Of a stretch of DNA of 64,000 nucleotides, positions 26,994-35,890 are shown in pieces. Positions within the stretch are counted from its first letter, which is position 1; each line of letters opens with the position of its first letter. A model generated the notes under the pieces. The model saw only the letters and a list, made by a program, of their open reading frames with translations, made no database searches and was not told where the DNA came from. Source of the DNA: Cytobacillus depressus (GTDB lineage Bacteria > Bacillota > Bacilli > Bacillales > Cytobacillaceae); NCBI RefSeq assembly GCF_008923245.1, contig NZ_WBOS01000009.1:1-64000 (forward strand). The letters run 5' to 3'. The position numbers were made by a program, and so were the translations under genes.

Positions 26994-27028
26994 GAAAGAG
27001 GATGCTGTTTTCTAGCGCATCCTCTTTC
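26994..27028. terminator. Hairpin beyond the nitrilase-like gene
   Basis: GAAAGAGGATGC (26994-27005) pairs perfectly with GCATCCTCTTTC (27017-27028), a 12-bp stem with 11-base loop, 11 bases after the minus-strand stop at 27039. There is no strong T run. Confidence 0.6.
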
Positions 27029-27038
27029 TCAAATTGCA

Positions 27039-27836
27039 TTATACAGGTAACTTTGTTTTAATAGTCGCCGGATATAAATCCTTATCTAAATCATCTAAAT
27101 AAGGAACATCGATTCTAGTTTTTGGAATCAAAGAAAAATCAACATCATGGATTAAAATAGAAGTTTCATCTCTTGGTGCTTCACAAAGTACTTCTCCATT
27201 CGGAGCAACGAGCTTACTCTTTCCACAGCTTCCTTCATTTACCGTATTTACACCTAGAATAAACACTGTGTTATCTAGAGCACGTGCTGGAAGTTGAATA
27301 TCCCATCTTGTTTCGGCTCCATAACTCCAAACAGATGGAACAACGATAAGATCTGCTCCTTGCAAGGCTAGAATCCGGCTCGGCTCAGGAAATTCTATAT
27401 CTGCGCAAATTAGAACGCCAATTTTGCCCTTCGATGTTTCGACTGGATTAAATACTCTCTCTCCTGGGGTAAATATGTCTTTCTCTCTGCCCCATAAAAA
27501 CGCTTTACGGTAAGTTGTTATTACCTCGCCAGTTGTTTCAATCACAGCTAAAGCAATAAAGAGCTGTTCATTTTCCACTTCAACAAATGGAACAACTAGT
27601 ACTGTGCCTAAATTCTTTGCTAGGTCCTGGAACAATCCAACAGTCTTTCCTGTAGGAGCTTCCCCAAACAATTGAAATTCCTCTTTCGATAAATAATAGC
27701 CACTGATCCAAAGTTCGGGTAGAACAATTAACTCGGCTCCTTGCTTTGCAGCTTCCTCCACCATTTGTATGCAATTATTAATATTCGTTTCCCTTTGGCT
27801 CGGATAAGCCTGTAGCTGTATTGCGGCAACTTTCAA
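27039..27836 (-). CDS. Carbon-nitrogen hydrolase (nitrilase superfamily amidase)
   Basis: The protein, about 265 aa, has the Glu-Lys-Cys triad of the nitrilase superfamily: Glu in LIVLPELWISGY, Lys in TYRKAFLWGRE and Cys in VLICADIEFPEP. Members hydrolyse amides, N-carbamoyl compounds or omega-amidated acids in the cytoplasm. The TTG at 27836 (or 27839) is the best start, since KVAAIQLQAYPSQRETN is the usual first strand and AAAGG lies about 11-14 bases upstream; the longer open frame reaching 28052 overlaps the regulator gene and reads as non-protein-like. It lies between the aminotransferase and the RpiR gene on the same strand and probably supplies or uses the amino acid in the same pathway. 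Confidence 0.85.
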   Translation of the reverse strand: MKVAAIQLQAYPSQRETNINNCIQMVEEAAKQGAELIVLPELWISGYYLSKEEFQLFGEAPTGKTVGLFQDLAKNLGTVLVVPFVEVENEQLFIALAVIETTGEVITTYRKAFLWGREKDIFTPGERVFNPVETSKGKIGVLICADIEFPEPSRILALQGADLIVVPSVWSYGAETRWDIQLPARALDNTVFILGVNTVNEGSCGKSKLVAPNGEVLCEAPRDETSILIHDVDFSLIPKTRIDVPYLDDLDKDLYPATIKTKLPV

Positions 27837-28002
27837 CAATCGAAGCACATCCTTTGCAGTATATACTAGGTTTATAAACTGTTCTGAAAATTCAAACCTA
27901 TATATTAATAGTATTTGAATCATTGGATTTTTGCAATAATAATTACCTATTTTAACCCTGCTTGAATTAATTATTACAAAAATATCATAGGGCGTTTGTA
28001 CG

Positions 28003-28860
28003 TTATTTCTGCTTTGTATGAAAAATATCAAAATGGCTCCAAATATTTTCAAGTATTTCTAACCGTTCATAAAAAACTTCTTGCTTTTCCTTGCCAACGA
28101 ACGTGATTAAAGCGTTAATTAAACTTAAAGGTGCAACAAATGAGTCGATAAATGTTGGCATTTGACTTGATGCAGTAAGTGAAATATCTGCATGTGGGAT
28201 AAGGGGAGACAATAAATTGTCTGTTATTGCAATGGTTGTTGCATTTTTTGCTTTTGAATAAGAGAATAGCCGAATGGTACTTTTTGTATAGCGAGCAAAG
28301 CTAATCCCAATAACTACATCATCTTTATTTATTTTATATATTTGTTCAGATGACGTCTCAATGGATTGAAGTAATTCTACATTGTCCAATATCATATGAA
28401 GATAATATTGGAGAAATACACCTAATGACATCGCGCTTCGATTTGCGATGATGTAAACTCTTTTTGCTTTTAGTAAATGCTCTACTGCTTTATGGAAAGC
28501 ATCTACATCCAATTTCTCCATTGTGGATTTAATATTTGCTATATCATCCTGGAAAATCTCGTAAACTCCTTTTTCTTCCTGATCATACACTTGATTCGAT
28601 ATCTTTAATCTCTCTGTCGTTGTCAGTTGTTGTTGAACAGAGTCTTGCATATACTGTTGAAGTTCAGGATATCCAGAATAACCAAGGTATGTAGCAAAAC
28701 GTACGACCGTAGCATCGCTCACATTGGCCATTTTTGCTAACTTTTCAACTGTTAAAAAGGGCACTGTGTTTGGATGTTCTAAAATATATTTAGCAATTTT
28801 AACTTGTGATTTGCTCATTTGATCCATTTTTCCGGCAATATTATGATATACGTTCGGCAT
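28003..28860 (-). CDS. RpiR/MurR-family transcriptional regulator (HTH plus SIS domain)
   Basis: The 285-residue protein has an N-terminal HTH_6 domain (about residues 1-77), including KIAKYILEHPNTVPFLTVEK and ANVSDATVVRFATYLGYSGY, and a C-terminal SIS sugar-phosphate-isomerase fold (about 120-250) with VYIIANRSAMSLG and the Ser/Thr-rich VVIGISFARYTKSTI. SIS domains usually sense phosphorylated sugars, but several RpiR proteins control amino-acid genes. It is encoded amid an amidase, an aminotransferase and a permease, whose promoters carry GAAAT/ATTTC palindromes. TTTC-type operators are known for the family, so local control is inferred. Confidence 0.88.
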   Translation of the reverse strand: MPNVYHNIAGKMDQMSKSQVKIAKYILEHPNTVPFLTVEKLAKMANVSDATVVRFATYLGYSGYPELQQYMQDSVQQQLTTTERLKISNQVYDQEEKGVYEIFQDDIANIKSTMEKLDVDAFHKAVEHLLKAKRVYIIANRSAMSLGVFLQYYLHMILDNVELLQSIETSSEQIYKINKDDVVIGISFARYTKSTIRLFSYSKAKNATTIAITDNLLSPLIPHADISLTASSQMPTFIDSFVAPLSLINALITFVGKEKQEVFYERLEILENIWSHFDIFHTKQK

Positions 28861-28955
28861 TTTCTAATAAGCCTCCTACACGTGAAAAGATATTTATATT
28901 TTTTCCATTTTAACACATTCAGGATTGCAAAGTTCAGATAGATCGCAAGATAAAC

Positions 28956-28993
28956 AAAACAGCCATGTAAAAAAGCACATGACTGTTTGTTTC
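28956..28993 (-). terminator. Terminator after the amino-acid permease gene
   Basis: On the minus strand AAACAGTCATGT (28988-28977) pairs with ACATGGCTGTTTT (28968-28956), one mismatch, and is followed by TGTTTAT. It starts 2 bases after the permease stop. Confidence 0.75.
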
Positions 28994-28994
28994 T

Positions 28995-30392
28995 TTAATA
29001 GTTAAGCTTTTTATTTGGGTTAATGGTGGGTTCTTCCACGTTGTTTTTGTTTTTTCTGAATAAATGATTACAAACAATGATTAAAAACGTCAAAATCAGC
29101 GTCGAATATAGCTGACTCCGTGTAGATTCAATCAATCCCATCGAAACTAATATGGCAATAATGCCTATGATCGTTGCATATGTTAAATACGGATATAACC
29201 ACATTTTCATTTTTAATGCTTCAGGATTATCTCTTTCTAATTTTTTTCTCATTCTCAGCTGCGAGAAGGCAATGACCAAATAGACGAGTAAAATAATCGC
29301 TCCAGATGAATTAACTAAGAAAAGGAAGACGACTTCAGGTGAAATAAAACTCATGATGACAGCCACGTATGAAAAAATAGTGGATGCAAAAACGGCTCTT
29401 GCAGGGACTCCTTTTTTATTCAATTTCAAAAAATATTTTGGTGCGTCACCTTTATTAGCTAAAGAAAACATCATTCGTGATGTTGTGTATAAACCGGCAT
29501 TTAAACATGATAGTACAGCTGTTAATACGATAAAATTCATGATATGAGCGGCAAAGGGGATTTCTAGATATTCCAAAACAGCTACAAATGGGCTTTGTAA
29601 AACATTGGCTGAATCCCAAGGAAGTAAAGTTACAACTACTGCTATTGATCCGATATAAAAGATCAATACACGCATAATTGTACTGTTAATAGCTTTACCA
29701 ACAGATTTCACCGGATCCTTCGATTCTGCAGCAGCAATCGTGGCAACTTCTGTTCCTGCAAAAGAAAAAAAGACTGTGATAATCCCAAGGAAGACAGCAC
29801 TAATTCCATGTGGGAAAAATCCGCCATTTTGCACAAGGTTTGTTACTCCCACTGAAGAACTTGATGAAAATCCAAAAATGATAGATACTCCTAGAATTAA
29901 AAAGGCAATAATACTCGCTACCTTTATCATAGCAAACCAATATTCAAATTCACCAAAAGATTTGACTGAATAAATGTTTGTTAAAGTCAGTGAAAGGGTT
30001 AATGCAAAAGTAAGAAACCACATCGGTAACTCTGGGTACCATAAATGGATGATCGCTGCCCCCGCAATTGCTTCAATAGCAATGACGACAACCCATTGAA
30101 ACCAATATAACCATCCCACAGTTACACCAGCCCATGGGCCGATTGTATCCCGTGCATATTCGGAAAATGATCCACTTGTCGGATTTGCAGTGGCCATCTC
30201 GCCAAGCAGCCTCATGATTAAGAATACGAGAGTACCTGCAATGGCATAGGATACTAAAATACCTGGACCTGTCTTATGAATAGCGGCTCCGCTGCCAACA
30301 AATAGACCAGCTCCAATAACACCGCCAAGAGCAATCATAGACATATGGCGGGATTTTAAAGATTGTTGCAGCACAACTTTGTTTTGTTGCAT
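28995..30392 (-). CDS. Amino-acid permease, APC superfamily (GabP/AAT type)
   Basis: The 465-residue protein has about twelve membrane segments. The first contains the APC hallmark ALGGVIGAGLFVGSGAAIHK, and a second, FSFAGTEVATIAAAES, lies in the middle as expected for amino-acid:proton symporters of the AAT branch (GabP, RocE, AnsP relatives). The C-terminus is short and charged. The gene is upstream of, and in the same direction as, the RpiR regulator and the catabolic genes. A TTTGAA/TTCAAA palindrome lies about 115 bases before its start. It most likely imports the amino acid processed by the aminotransferase and amidase. Confidence 0.9.
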   Translation of the reverse strand: MQQNKVVLQQSLKSRHMSMIALGGVIGAGLFVGSGAAIHKTGPGILVSYAIAGTLVFLIMRLLGEMATANPTSGSFSEYARDTIGPWAGVTVGWLYWFQWVVVIAIEAIAGAAIIHLWYPELPMWFLTFALTLSLTLTNIYSVKSFGEFEYWFAMIKVASIIAFLILGVSIIFGFSSSSSVGVTNLVQNGGFFPHGISAVFLGIITVFFSFAGTEVATIAAAESKDPVKSVGKAINSTIMRVLIFYIGSIAVVVTLLPWDSANVLQSPFVAVLEYLEIPFAAHIMNFIVLTAVLSCLNAGLYTTSRMMFSLANKGDAPKYFLKLNKKGVPARAVFASTIFSYVAVIMSFISPEVVFLFLVNSSGAIILLVYLVIAFSQLRMRKKLERDNPEALKMKMWLYPYLTYATIIGIIAILVSMGLIESTRSQLYSTLILTFLIIVCNHLFRKNKNNVEEPTINPNKKLNY

Positions 30393-30504
30393 TAAAAAAC
30401 CTCCTCACTGAAATGATTTCGAAAACGAAAACAGGCATTAATTTTAATTACTTTCAGAAATATTTACATGCATGCTTACTTCAGTTTACACAATTTTCCC
30501 TCAA

Positions 30505-30524
30505 TTTGAAATATAAAATTCAAA
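30505..30524. promoter_or_regulatory. Palindrome upstream of the permease gene, candidate RpiR operator
   Basis: TTTGAA (30505-30510) and TTCAAA (30519-30524) flank an AT-only centre of 8 bases. The core TGAAATATA is shared with the 22-bp palindrome at 26821-26842. Confidence 0.4.
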
Positions 30525-31109
30525 AATTTCGAAAAAAGAAATAATTATTGCTTAATAATGACCGAAAATCAGTTTCTTCAAATAAATAAGTCAGTGTAAG
30601 CTCAACAATGACTAAGTGGAGTGAAAGTTCAAAGGGATTAATTACTTATGAGAATGATATTTTTCAACTACAATTTGAAGCAAGTGATAAAGATAAGAGC
30701 TTATATTTAATTGGACTAAAGAAATCTGTAAGTATGGCTTGCACTATCATTTTGAGCGAAAAGAGAAAAGGAAAGCTTCTTATTTTTAAACGAACTGTTA
30801 ACTGCTCATAATAAAAGAAATCATTCCTAATGTCTAAGAAATATCCCTTAAAAGTTAGTAATACATCCCGAATAAGGTTTGGGTATAAAAATAATCACCC
30901 AGAGACATAGAACCATTGATTCCTCGAGAATTTATTGAATAAAAAGAACATACTGTTAACGGTATTCCTGTATCATAAACGTTTCAACTCTGTTACAAAT
31001 CTTAAGAAAGGCCGCATAAGGTTTCTTTTCCGAAAAATTTAATTTATACTGCACACTAGATGATTTTTGGGAAAAAATTATACTTCTAGCTTAAGGAAGG
31101 AGAACTATT
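30525..31109. other. Intergenic stretch without a supported gene
   Basis: A frame of 67 codons at 30608-30811 has no ribosome binding site and no recognisable content. The region otherwise separates two minus/plus oriented units and should contain the promoter of the lipoprotein gene at 31110. Confidence 0.4.
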
Positions 31110-31877
31110 ATGAAAAAAATGATGTTAATATTAATAACCGGTCTAATGGCCGTTGTTTTAGCAGCATGCGGAGGAAATGAAGAAGGAAAAGAAGTTAAAA
31201 ATGATGATAAAGCAAAAACAGCGGAAACCGAACAGCAGAAGGAACAGCAAAAGCAAATGGAAGAAATGCAAAAGAAATTAGAAGCGCAGCAAGTAGATGA
31301 TAAGAAAATTGTCGCTATAGTGAATGATAAAGAAATTTTAGGAAGCGACTACAACAGCGTCTTAGCATCTACACAAGGACAAATGCTGCAAATGGGGCAA
31401 GATCCGACTTCCAAAGAAGCTGCAGAGCAATTGAAAAACCAAACAATTGATAGCTTAGTCGGACAAACTCTTATTCTTCAAGAGGCAGATAAAACAGGCT
31501 ATAAAGCATCAGAGGCAGATATTAAAAAGCAGTTGGACGAAACGAAAAAACTGTTTAAAACAGAAAAAGAATTCGAAGCTGCTCTAAAAAAATCCGGCAT
31601 GGATATGAAAACACTTCAAACTCAAATAGCTGACGATATTAAATTTAAACAATACGTTGAGAAAGAAGTGGCGGTTGGTGAAATAACCGATGAAGAAATT
31701 CAAAACACGTATGATCAATATGTGGAACAAGGAAAGAGCACAGGTCAAGAAGTTCCAAAGCTTGAAGAATTAAAATCAAAAATCAAACAATCTCTTCAAC
31801 AGCAAAAACAGCAGGAAAAACTCGCTCAGCAGATTGAAGAGCTAAAGAAAAATGTGAAAATTGATATTAAGATTTAA
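31110..31877 (+). CDS. SurA_N-domain lipoprotein (peptidyl-prolyl isomerase-related chaperone)
   Basis: The 255-residue protein has a lipoprotein signal with VVLAAC, Cys20 being lipidated, then a Glu/Lys/Gln-rich coil (about residues 25-65). From about residue 68 it has the SurA N-terminal chaperone domain (KIVAIVNDKEILGSDYNSVL, then a helical block to the end). There is no parvulin catalytic domain, so it should act as an extracytoplasmic chaperone rather than an isomerase, resembling short PrsA-like proteins. AAGGAAGGAGAAC precedes the ATG. It is monocistronic. Confidence 0.85.
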   Translation: MKKMMLILITGLMAVVLAACGGNEEGKEVKNDDKAKTAETEQQKEQQKQMEEMQKKLEAQQVDDKKIVAIVNDKEILGSDYNSVLASTQGQMLQMGQDPTSKEAAEQLKNQTIDSLVGQTLILQEADKTGYKASEADIKKQLDETKKLFKTEKEFEAALKKSGMDMKTLQTQIADDIKFKQYVEKEVAVGEITDEEIQNTYDQYVEQGKSTGQEVPKLEELKSKIKQSLQQQKQQEKLAQQIEELKKNVKIDIKI

Positions 31878-31916
31878 GATGATATACACGAAAAGAACAG
31901 ACTTGAGGCCATATTT

Positions 31917-31951
31917 TTTTAATGGCGGAAGATAATTTGATAGATATTTGA
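31917..31951 (+). repeat. Degenerate repeat, copy 1
   Basis: This 35-base sequence matches 35613-35647 at 30 positions. In one frame both read FNGGR-stop-FD, suggesting two relics of the same gene; a DUF309 (YpuF-like) origin is possible but weakly supported. Confidence 0.35.
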
Positions 31952-31989
31952 AGCGGGAAAGATGCTAGAGTTTCCATTAGAATGTCGAT

Positions 31990-32036
31990 AACGGACACTT
32001 CAAGCGGGTAAAAGCCTCGAAGTGTCCGTTATATTA
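31990..32036 (+). terminator. Hairpin downstream of the lipoprotein gene
   Basis: AACGGACACTTC (31990-32001) pairs perfectly with GAAGTGTCCGTT (32019-32030). The following sequence is AT-rich but not a clean T run. Confidence 0.6.
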
Positions 32037-32040
32037 AATA

Positions 32041-32106
32041 TTCAACTCGTGAGGATAAATTTGGGGACTTACGCATTTTAAGAATGTATTAGGTGCCACA
32101 CTATAA
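32041..32106 (+). pseudogene. C-terminal relic of a nicotinamidase-like (isochorismatase family) gene
   Basis: One frame reads FNS-stop-G-stop-IWGLTHFKNVLGATL and ends at TAA 32104-32106. This is the tail of PncA-like cysteine hydrolases (consensus FNxEGHEWALxHFKNTLGA) broken by two stops. A better-kept copy of the same tail lies at 56059-56130, and an N-terminal part of such a gene at 51490-51903. Confidence 0.65.
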
Positions 32107-32189
32107 TTTAGCAGAACTAAATTTTTTAAACTGGCGAACGGAAAGACGTTCTTCACTGCGCGACAAAAAAAGGAAATTTGGTGATATAA

Positions 32190-33329
32190 TTGAAGGGGAA
32201 AAGTCATTTAGAAGAGTTGGATTTAGCAAAAGCTTTTGCTATATTCGGGGTTCTTGCTGTTCACTCTAGTTCCACAGGCCTAGAGGGGACTTCAACACAT
32301 TCTTTTATGTACTTTATATATAATTTCTTTAATGTGTTTGGGAAATTAGGGACCCCAACATTTATATTTTTGAGCAGTTTCGTATTGTTCTATTCTTACA
32401 ACAACAAACCGATTGACTGGGAATCGTTAAAAAGGTTTTACAAAAAAAGATTTACCTATATTTTAATTCCTTACCTAGTATTTTCGATTATTTACTATGT
32501 GATGAATATGTATTTTTATTACGGTTTTGATGATTTAGGCCGACAGGGTGTTAATTTCTTGAAACTACTGGCAACAGGTCAAGCATATACGCATTTATAC
32601 TTTGTTTTTATAAATGTACAATTTTACCTAATTTTCCCTATAGTTTTAATCGTATTCAAGAGATTTCCTTTAATAAGAAAATGGTCAATACCGTTGGGCT
32701 TCATCATTCAATGGACATGGGTGATTTTAAACTCTAAATATTTCCACATCACAGAAAAGGGATCTATTTCACTGTCTTATTTCATGTTTTATTTTGCAGG
32801 AGCATTTTGCGGAATCTATTATTTCCGAATGAAAGAATGGATGAAAAACTGGAGAAAGAGCATTTTTTTATTAGGCGGGGTTTTGTTTCTCTATGGTTTT
32901 ATATCATGTACTTATGTTTTAATTATGTATTTTACAAGGACCGAGCAAATTTCATTGTCAAATATGATTTATGAATTTTCTTGGAGCGGCAACGCGCTTT
33001 TTGCCAGTTTATCCATACTTTTATTGGCGAACTTTGCCAAGGAGAGTTTCAAATTTCGGGCAAAAAAGATACTAACGGAGTTTGGAGCTGTTTCATTTGG
33101 CATCTATCTAATCCATCCACTGTTTTTATTTTTCCTCCGAAAAATGTTGCCGGGAGGAACACCGGTATTGTTCCATGGTTGGCAAGTTGCTACCTTTGTA
33201 ATCATGTTTATCGGAAGTTGGGGGATTGTTAGGTTTACTTACAATTACATCCCTCATTCATGGATTTTATTTGGTAAGGGTAAGAGTACAAGGCTGAAAA
33301 AGGTCAGTGAAGTAAAAATGTTTGGCTAG
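32190..33329 (+). CDS. Acyltransferase 3 family membrane protein
   Basis: The 379-residue protein has about ten membrane segments and the acyltransferase-3 opening ELDLAKAFAIFGVLAVHSSS, whose His (residue 25) is the conserved catalytic one. A later cytoplasmic arginine/lysine-rich loop and the C-terminal FGAVSFGIYLIHPLFLFFL also match the family. Such proteins transfer acetyl or similar groups to cell-surface sugars or peptidoglycan. The TTG start has GGTGAT about 6 bases upstream. It stands alone, with a terminator following. The acceptor cannot be predicted. Confidence 0.88.
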   Translation: MKGKSHLEELDLAKAFAIFGVLAVHSSSTGLEGTSTHSFMYFIYNFFNVFGKLGTPTFIFLSSFVLFYSYNNKPIDWESLKRFYKKRFTYILIPYLVFSIIYYVMNMYFYYGFDDLGRQGVNFLKLLATGQAYTHLYFVFINVQFYLIFPIVLIVFKRFPLIRKWSIPLGFIIQWTWVILNSKYFHITEKGSISLSYFMFYFAGAFCGIYYFRMKEWMKNWRKSIFLLGGVLFLYGFISCTYVLIMYFTRTEQISLSNMIYEFSWSGNALFASLSILLLANFAKESFKFRAKKILTEFGAVSFGIYLIHPLFLFFLRKMLPGGTPVLFHGWQVATFVIMFIGSWGIVRFTYNYIPHSWILFGKGKSTRLKKVSEVKMFG

Positions 33330-33372
33330 ATTTTACACTGGCCGCTGACGGAAAAGCGAATTTTTCGAAATA

Positions 33373-33410
33373 AAAGAGCCTGTCGATAGTAGAGACAGGC
33401 TCTATTTTTA
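33373..33410 (+). terminator. Terminator of the acyltransferase gene
   Basis: AGAGCCTGTC (33375-33384) pairs with GACAGGCTCT (33394-33403), followed by ATTTTTATT. Confidence 0.88.
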
Positions 33411-33592
33411 TTGTTCCAATTGTTTAATTAGCCCTTTTTTTGAAAGTCATCAATAATCACTTTTAAATTTGATGTTTTGGGTGTTTAATTTAATAGTCCG
33501 AGCAAGTTGGAATAATTGAATTAATGCCAAAGAACATTAGTGCCAGTTGCCCAGTACTTATTACTGCATTAAATTGAATGCAGAGCGTGCCA

Positions 33593-35194
33593 TTAACTCG
33601 TTTTTATTTGCCCTTGAATATCATTAATAATGCTTTCTAATGGAATGACGATTCCTTTTTCATCTTTATACATAATATGCCTTGGCTGAAAATGTACGGG
33701 TGATTCGATACCAGCAGCTGCTGATATTCGAAAAAGTCCCTTTCTCAAGTTTACAAGGTAATTAACCACTCTGTACTTTTTCTCATCAATGACAAGTGCC
33801 TTTTGCAAATCAGGATCAGTTGTAGCCACTCCGACAGGACAGGCATTTGAATGACATTTCAATGTTTGTATACATCCGACTGTAATCATAAATCCCCGTG
33901 CAATATTGATTAGGTCGGCTCCCATTGCTAAGGCAATCGCAATTCGGTCAGGGGTAAATAGCTTACCAGATGCAATAATTTTTACACGATCACGAACGCC
34001 GTATTTTTCTAGTGTCGATACAAGAATAGGGAGGGCAGATCGAATGGGCAAACCAACACTATCAATCAGTTCCTGATAGGATGCACCTGTGCCTCCTTCA
34101 CCGCCATCCACTGTAATAAAATCCGGCCCTTTTCCCGTTTCCTTCATATATTTTGCCAATTCTTGAACACTATCTGTCCCTCCGACAACTAACTTTAATC
34201 CTACTGGTTTTCCGGATTGATTTCGAATCTCTTCAATAAAATCACATATCGAAGGAACATCACTATACTGAATAAATCTATTTGGACTATCAATTGATTT
34301 GTATGGTTCCACTTTCCGTATGGCAGCAATTTCGGGATTCACCTTTTCTGCATCAATATGACCGCCTCGAGTTTTAGCACCTTGAGCAAGCTTGACTTCA
34401 AATGCTTTTATTTGCGGAATCTTACTTTTTCTTTTTAATTCTTCCCAATCCATTTCCCCGTTAGGATCACGCACTCCGAACATCGCTGGGCCAATTTGCA
34501 TGATAATGTCCACTCCGCCCTCTAAATGATAGGGGGAGAGGCCGCCTTCGCCCGTATTCATCCATGTTCCTTTCGCCATGCCTAATCCTTTTGAAAGGGA
34601 GGTAATTGCATTTTTTCCTAGTGCACCATAACTCATCGCCGACATGCCGATCAAACCCTTTAAGACGAATGGATGCTCTGTATTCGGACCAATTACAACC
34701 GCATCATCTTCGTGCAGTAAATAGGCATTGGAATCTTCATCTTCCCATTTTTCTTCCCTTTGTGAAAGTAGCGGATCCTTCATCAAGATATATCTTTTTG
34801 TTGCGACCAATGTGTTACGATCCATTTTCATTTCTTCTGCTAATTTTGGAAACATATCATTGCGAACATAGAGACCCTCTTCGTCAAAATCGCGTTTTGA
34901 ACCAAAGCCGATAACATCCCGTAAATATTTGGCACTTTTTACAATATGCTCGTAATCATCCCTTGAAAACGGCTTTCCTTCCGTATCACTATTAAACCAA
35001 TATTGCCGCATTTCCGGGCCAATTTTTTCAAAGAAATAGCGTATCCTGCCAAGGACGGGATAATTTCTTAAAATAGAATGCTTCTTTTGATTCCGATCAA
35101 AAATAAGCATATATATTAGAAATATCACAAGCCCAGAAATTATGAGCATTAGAATGACAAATCCCGCGATAATGAATATATCCGCAAAATTCAT
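33593..35194 (-). CDS. yerD: FMN-binding glutamate synthase-family protein, YerD-like
   Basis: The 533-residue protein has one N-terminal membrane segment (about residues 8-32) and then a glutamate-synthase central/FMN domain. Visible features are GLIGMSAMSYGALGKNAI, the glycine-rich GGEGGTGASYQELIDSVG, and the cysteine motif GCIQTLKCHSNACPVGVATT, which in glutamate synthase holds a 3Fe-4S cluster. The amidotransferase domain is missing, as in Bacillus YerD, so it is not a complete glutamate synthase. Its reaction is unknown; membrane anchoring suggests an electron-transfer partner. GGAGGG lies 6 bases before the ATG. It is monocistronic and read toward the acyltransferase gene. Confidence 0.88.
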   Translation of the reverse strand: MNFADIFIIAGFVILMLIISGLVIFLIYMLIFDRNQKKHSILRNYPVLGRIRYFFEKIGPEMRQYWFNSDTEGKPFSRDDYEHIVKSAKYLRDVIGFGSKRDFDEEGLYVRNDMFPKLAEEMKMDRNTLVATKRYILMKDPLLSQREEKWEDEDSNAYLLHEDDAVVIGPNTEHPFVLKGLIGMSAMSYGALGKNAITSLSKGLGMAKGTWMNTGEGGLSPYHLEGGVDIIMQIGPAMFGVRDPNGEMDWEELKRKSKIPQIKAFEVKLAQGAKTRGGHIDAEKVNPEIAAIRKVEPYKSIDSPNRFIQYSDVPSICDFIEEIRNQSGKPVGLKLVVGGTDSVQELAKYMKETGKGPDFITVDGGEGGTGASYQELIDSVGLPIRSALPILVSTLEKYGVRDRVKIIASGKLFTPDRIAIALAMGADLINIARGFMITVGCIQTLKCHSNACPVGVATTDPDLQKALVIDEKKYRVVNYLVNLRKGLFRISAAAGIESPVHFQPRHIMYKDEKGIVIPLESIINDIQGQIKTS

Positions 35195-35235
35195 AAAAAG
35201 CCCTCCATTAAAAGTCGGTATTGGTTATTTTTTCC

Positions 35236-35490
35236 CGTATGAAAGACATTTATTCGATTATTCACCGGTTACCAATTTTTCTTGAACCTTTAGTTTAGCT
35301 TTTTCCTCATCCAAAGAACATATTGCCAGCACAATTCAGAGGTGAGATTCAAATTCATTATAGAAGGAAGTGTCGAGGAAGAGGGGAGTTATTAATTCAA
35401 GGGCTTTAAAGCTAATGGAAATCCTCGTTATGACTGATGCCATCAAAAGTACTTCCTCTAAAATAAACAATGTTGTAATGCCTTGCTATC
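35236..35490 (+). pseudogene. Relic of a prs (PRPP synthetase) gene and its upstream region
   Basis: From 35341 the sequence follows the prs paralogue at 37726-37890 closely: GGTGAGATTCAAATTC against GGAGAGATTCAAATTC, then a shared GTGTCCGCGGAAG-like segment, and from 35415 the coding equivalent of MEILVMTDAIKSTSSKINNV, matching [20 protein letters not shown] of the intact gene. Part of the 5' region is also shared: 35236-35256 matches 37322-37342 at 19 of 21 bases. Internal deletions and frameshifts leave no reading frame. It is a dead partial duplicate 2 kb from the living gene. Confidence 0.75.
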
Positions 35491-35612
35491 GATAATTTAT
35501 TATAAGCATAGTTCAAATATTCATCTCTTTAATGAAAAGTTGTATTGTAGATGTTGAGGTTGCTATGAAAACATAAAATGATAAAAGCAGCGAGATATCT
35601 TGCAGCCCTTTA

Positions 35613-35647
35613 TTTTAATGGAGGAAGATAATTTGACGAACATTTGA
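35613..35647 (+). repeat. Degenerate repeat, copy 2
   Basis: It matches 31917-31951 at 30 of 35 bases. The surrounding frame reads IKAARYLAALYFNGGR, then a stop, then FDEHLRDIFIELV, like the remains of a small gene. Confidence 0.35.
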
Positions 35648-35795
35648 GGGATATTTTTATAGAGTTGGTTATGCAGGGGTGCAAATAGAAAGGCGCCGGT
35701 AGTTTAGGTATCATAGTTTTGATATTATGAATGAATTATTTACGTCGGTGTAATAGACTTCTGGATGATACCGGAAAATAGTTTCAAACTTATAT

Positions 35796-35823
35796 TATAC
35801 TGGAACAGCATTCTATAAGTTGA
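35796..35823 (+). repeat. Orphan copy of the 5' region of the YczE-type gene
   Basis: These 28 bases match 56318-56345 at 26 positions. At 56 kb the sequence directly precedes the ribosome binding site of the YczE-type gene; here it is followed by GAGGAGG but by no gene. Confidence 0.55.
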
Positions 35824-35845
35824 CTTAGAGGAGGGTTAATCCCTT

Positions 35846-35875
35846 CAGCTCAAAAGGATCAATCCTTTTGAGCTG
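35846..35875. terminator. Perfect 14-bp palindrome beyond the MscS gene
   Basis: CAGCTCAAAAGGAT (35846-35859) pairs with ATCCTTTTGAGCTG (35862-35875). It is downstream of the minus-strand MscS gene and probably ends its transcript, though a T run is not in the usual place. Confidence 0.55.
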
Positions 35876-35890
35876 GGGACAAAAAAACAT

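Noticed and set aside
27837..28052. N-terminal extension of the nitrilase-like protein up to 28052
   Set aside because: It overlaps the RpiR gene, has no family similarity, and a usable TTG start with AAAGG lies where the family's first strand begins.
30608..30811. 67-codon plus-strand frame
   Set aside because: No ribosome site, no recognisable content, and low-complexity surroundings.
33593..35194. Complete glutamate synthase large subunit
   Set aside because: The protein has only the FMN/Fe-S type domain, with no glutaminase domain and a membrane anchor instead, so YerD-like is the better call.
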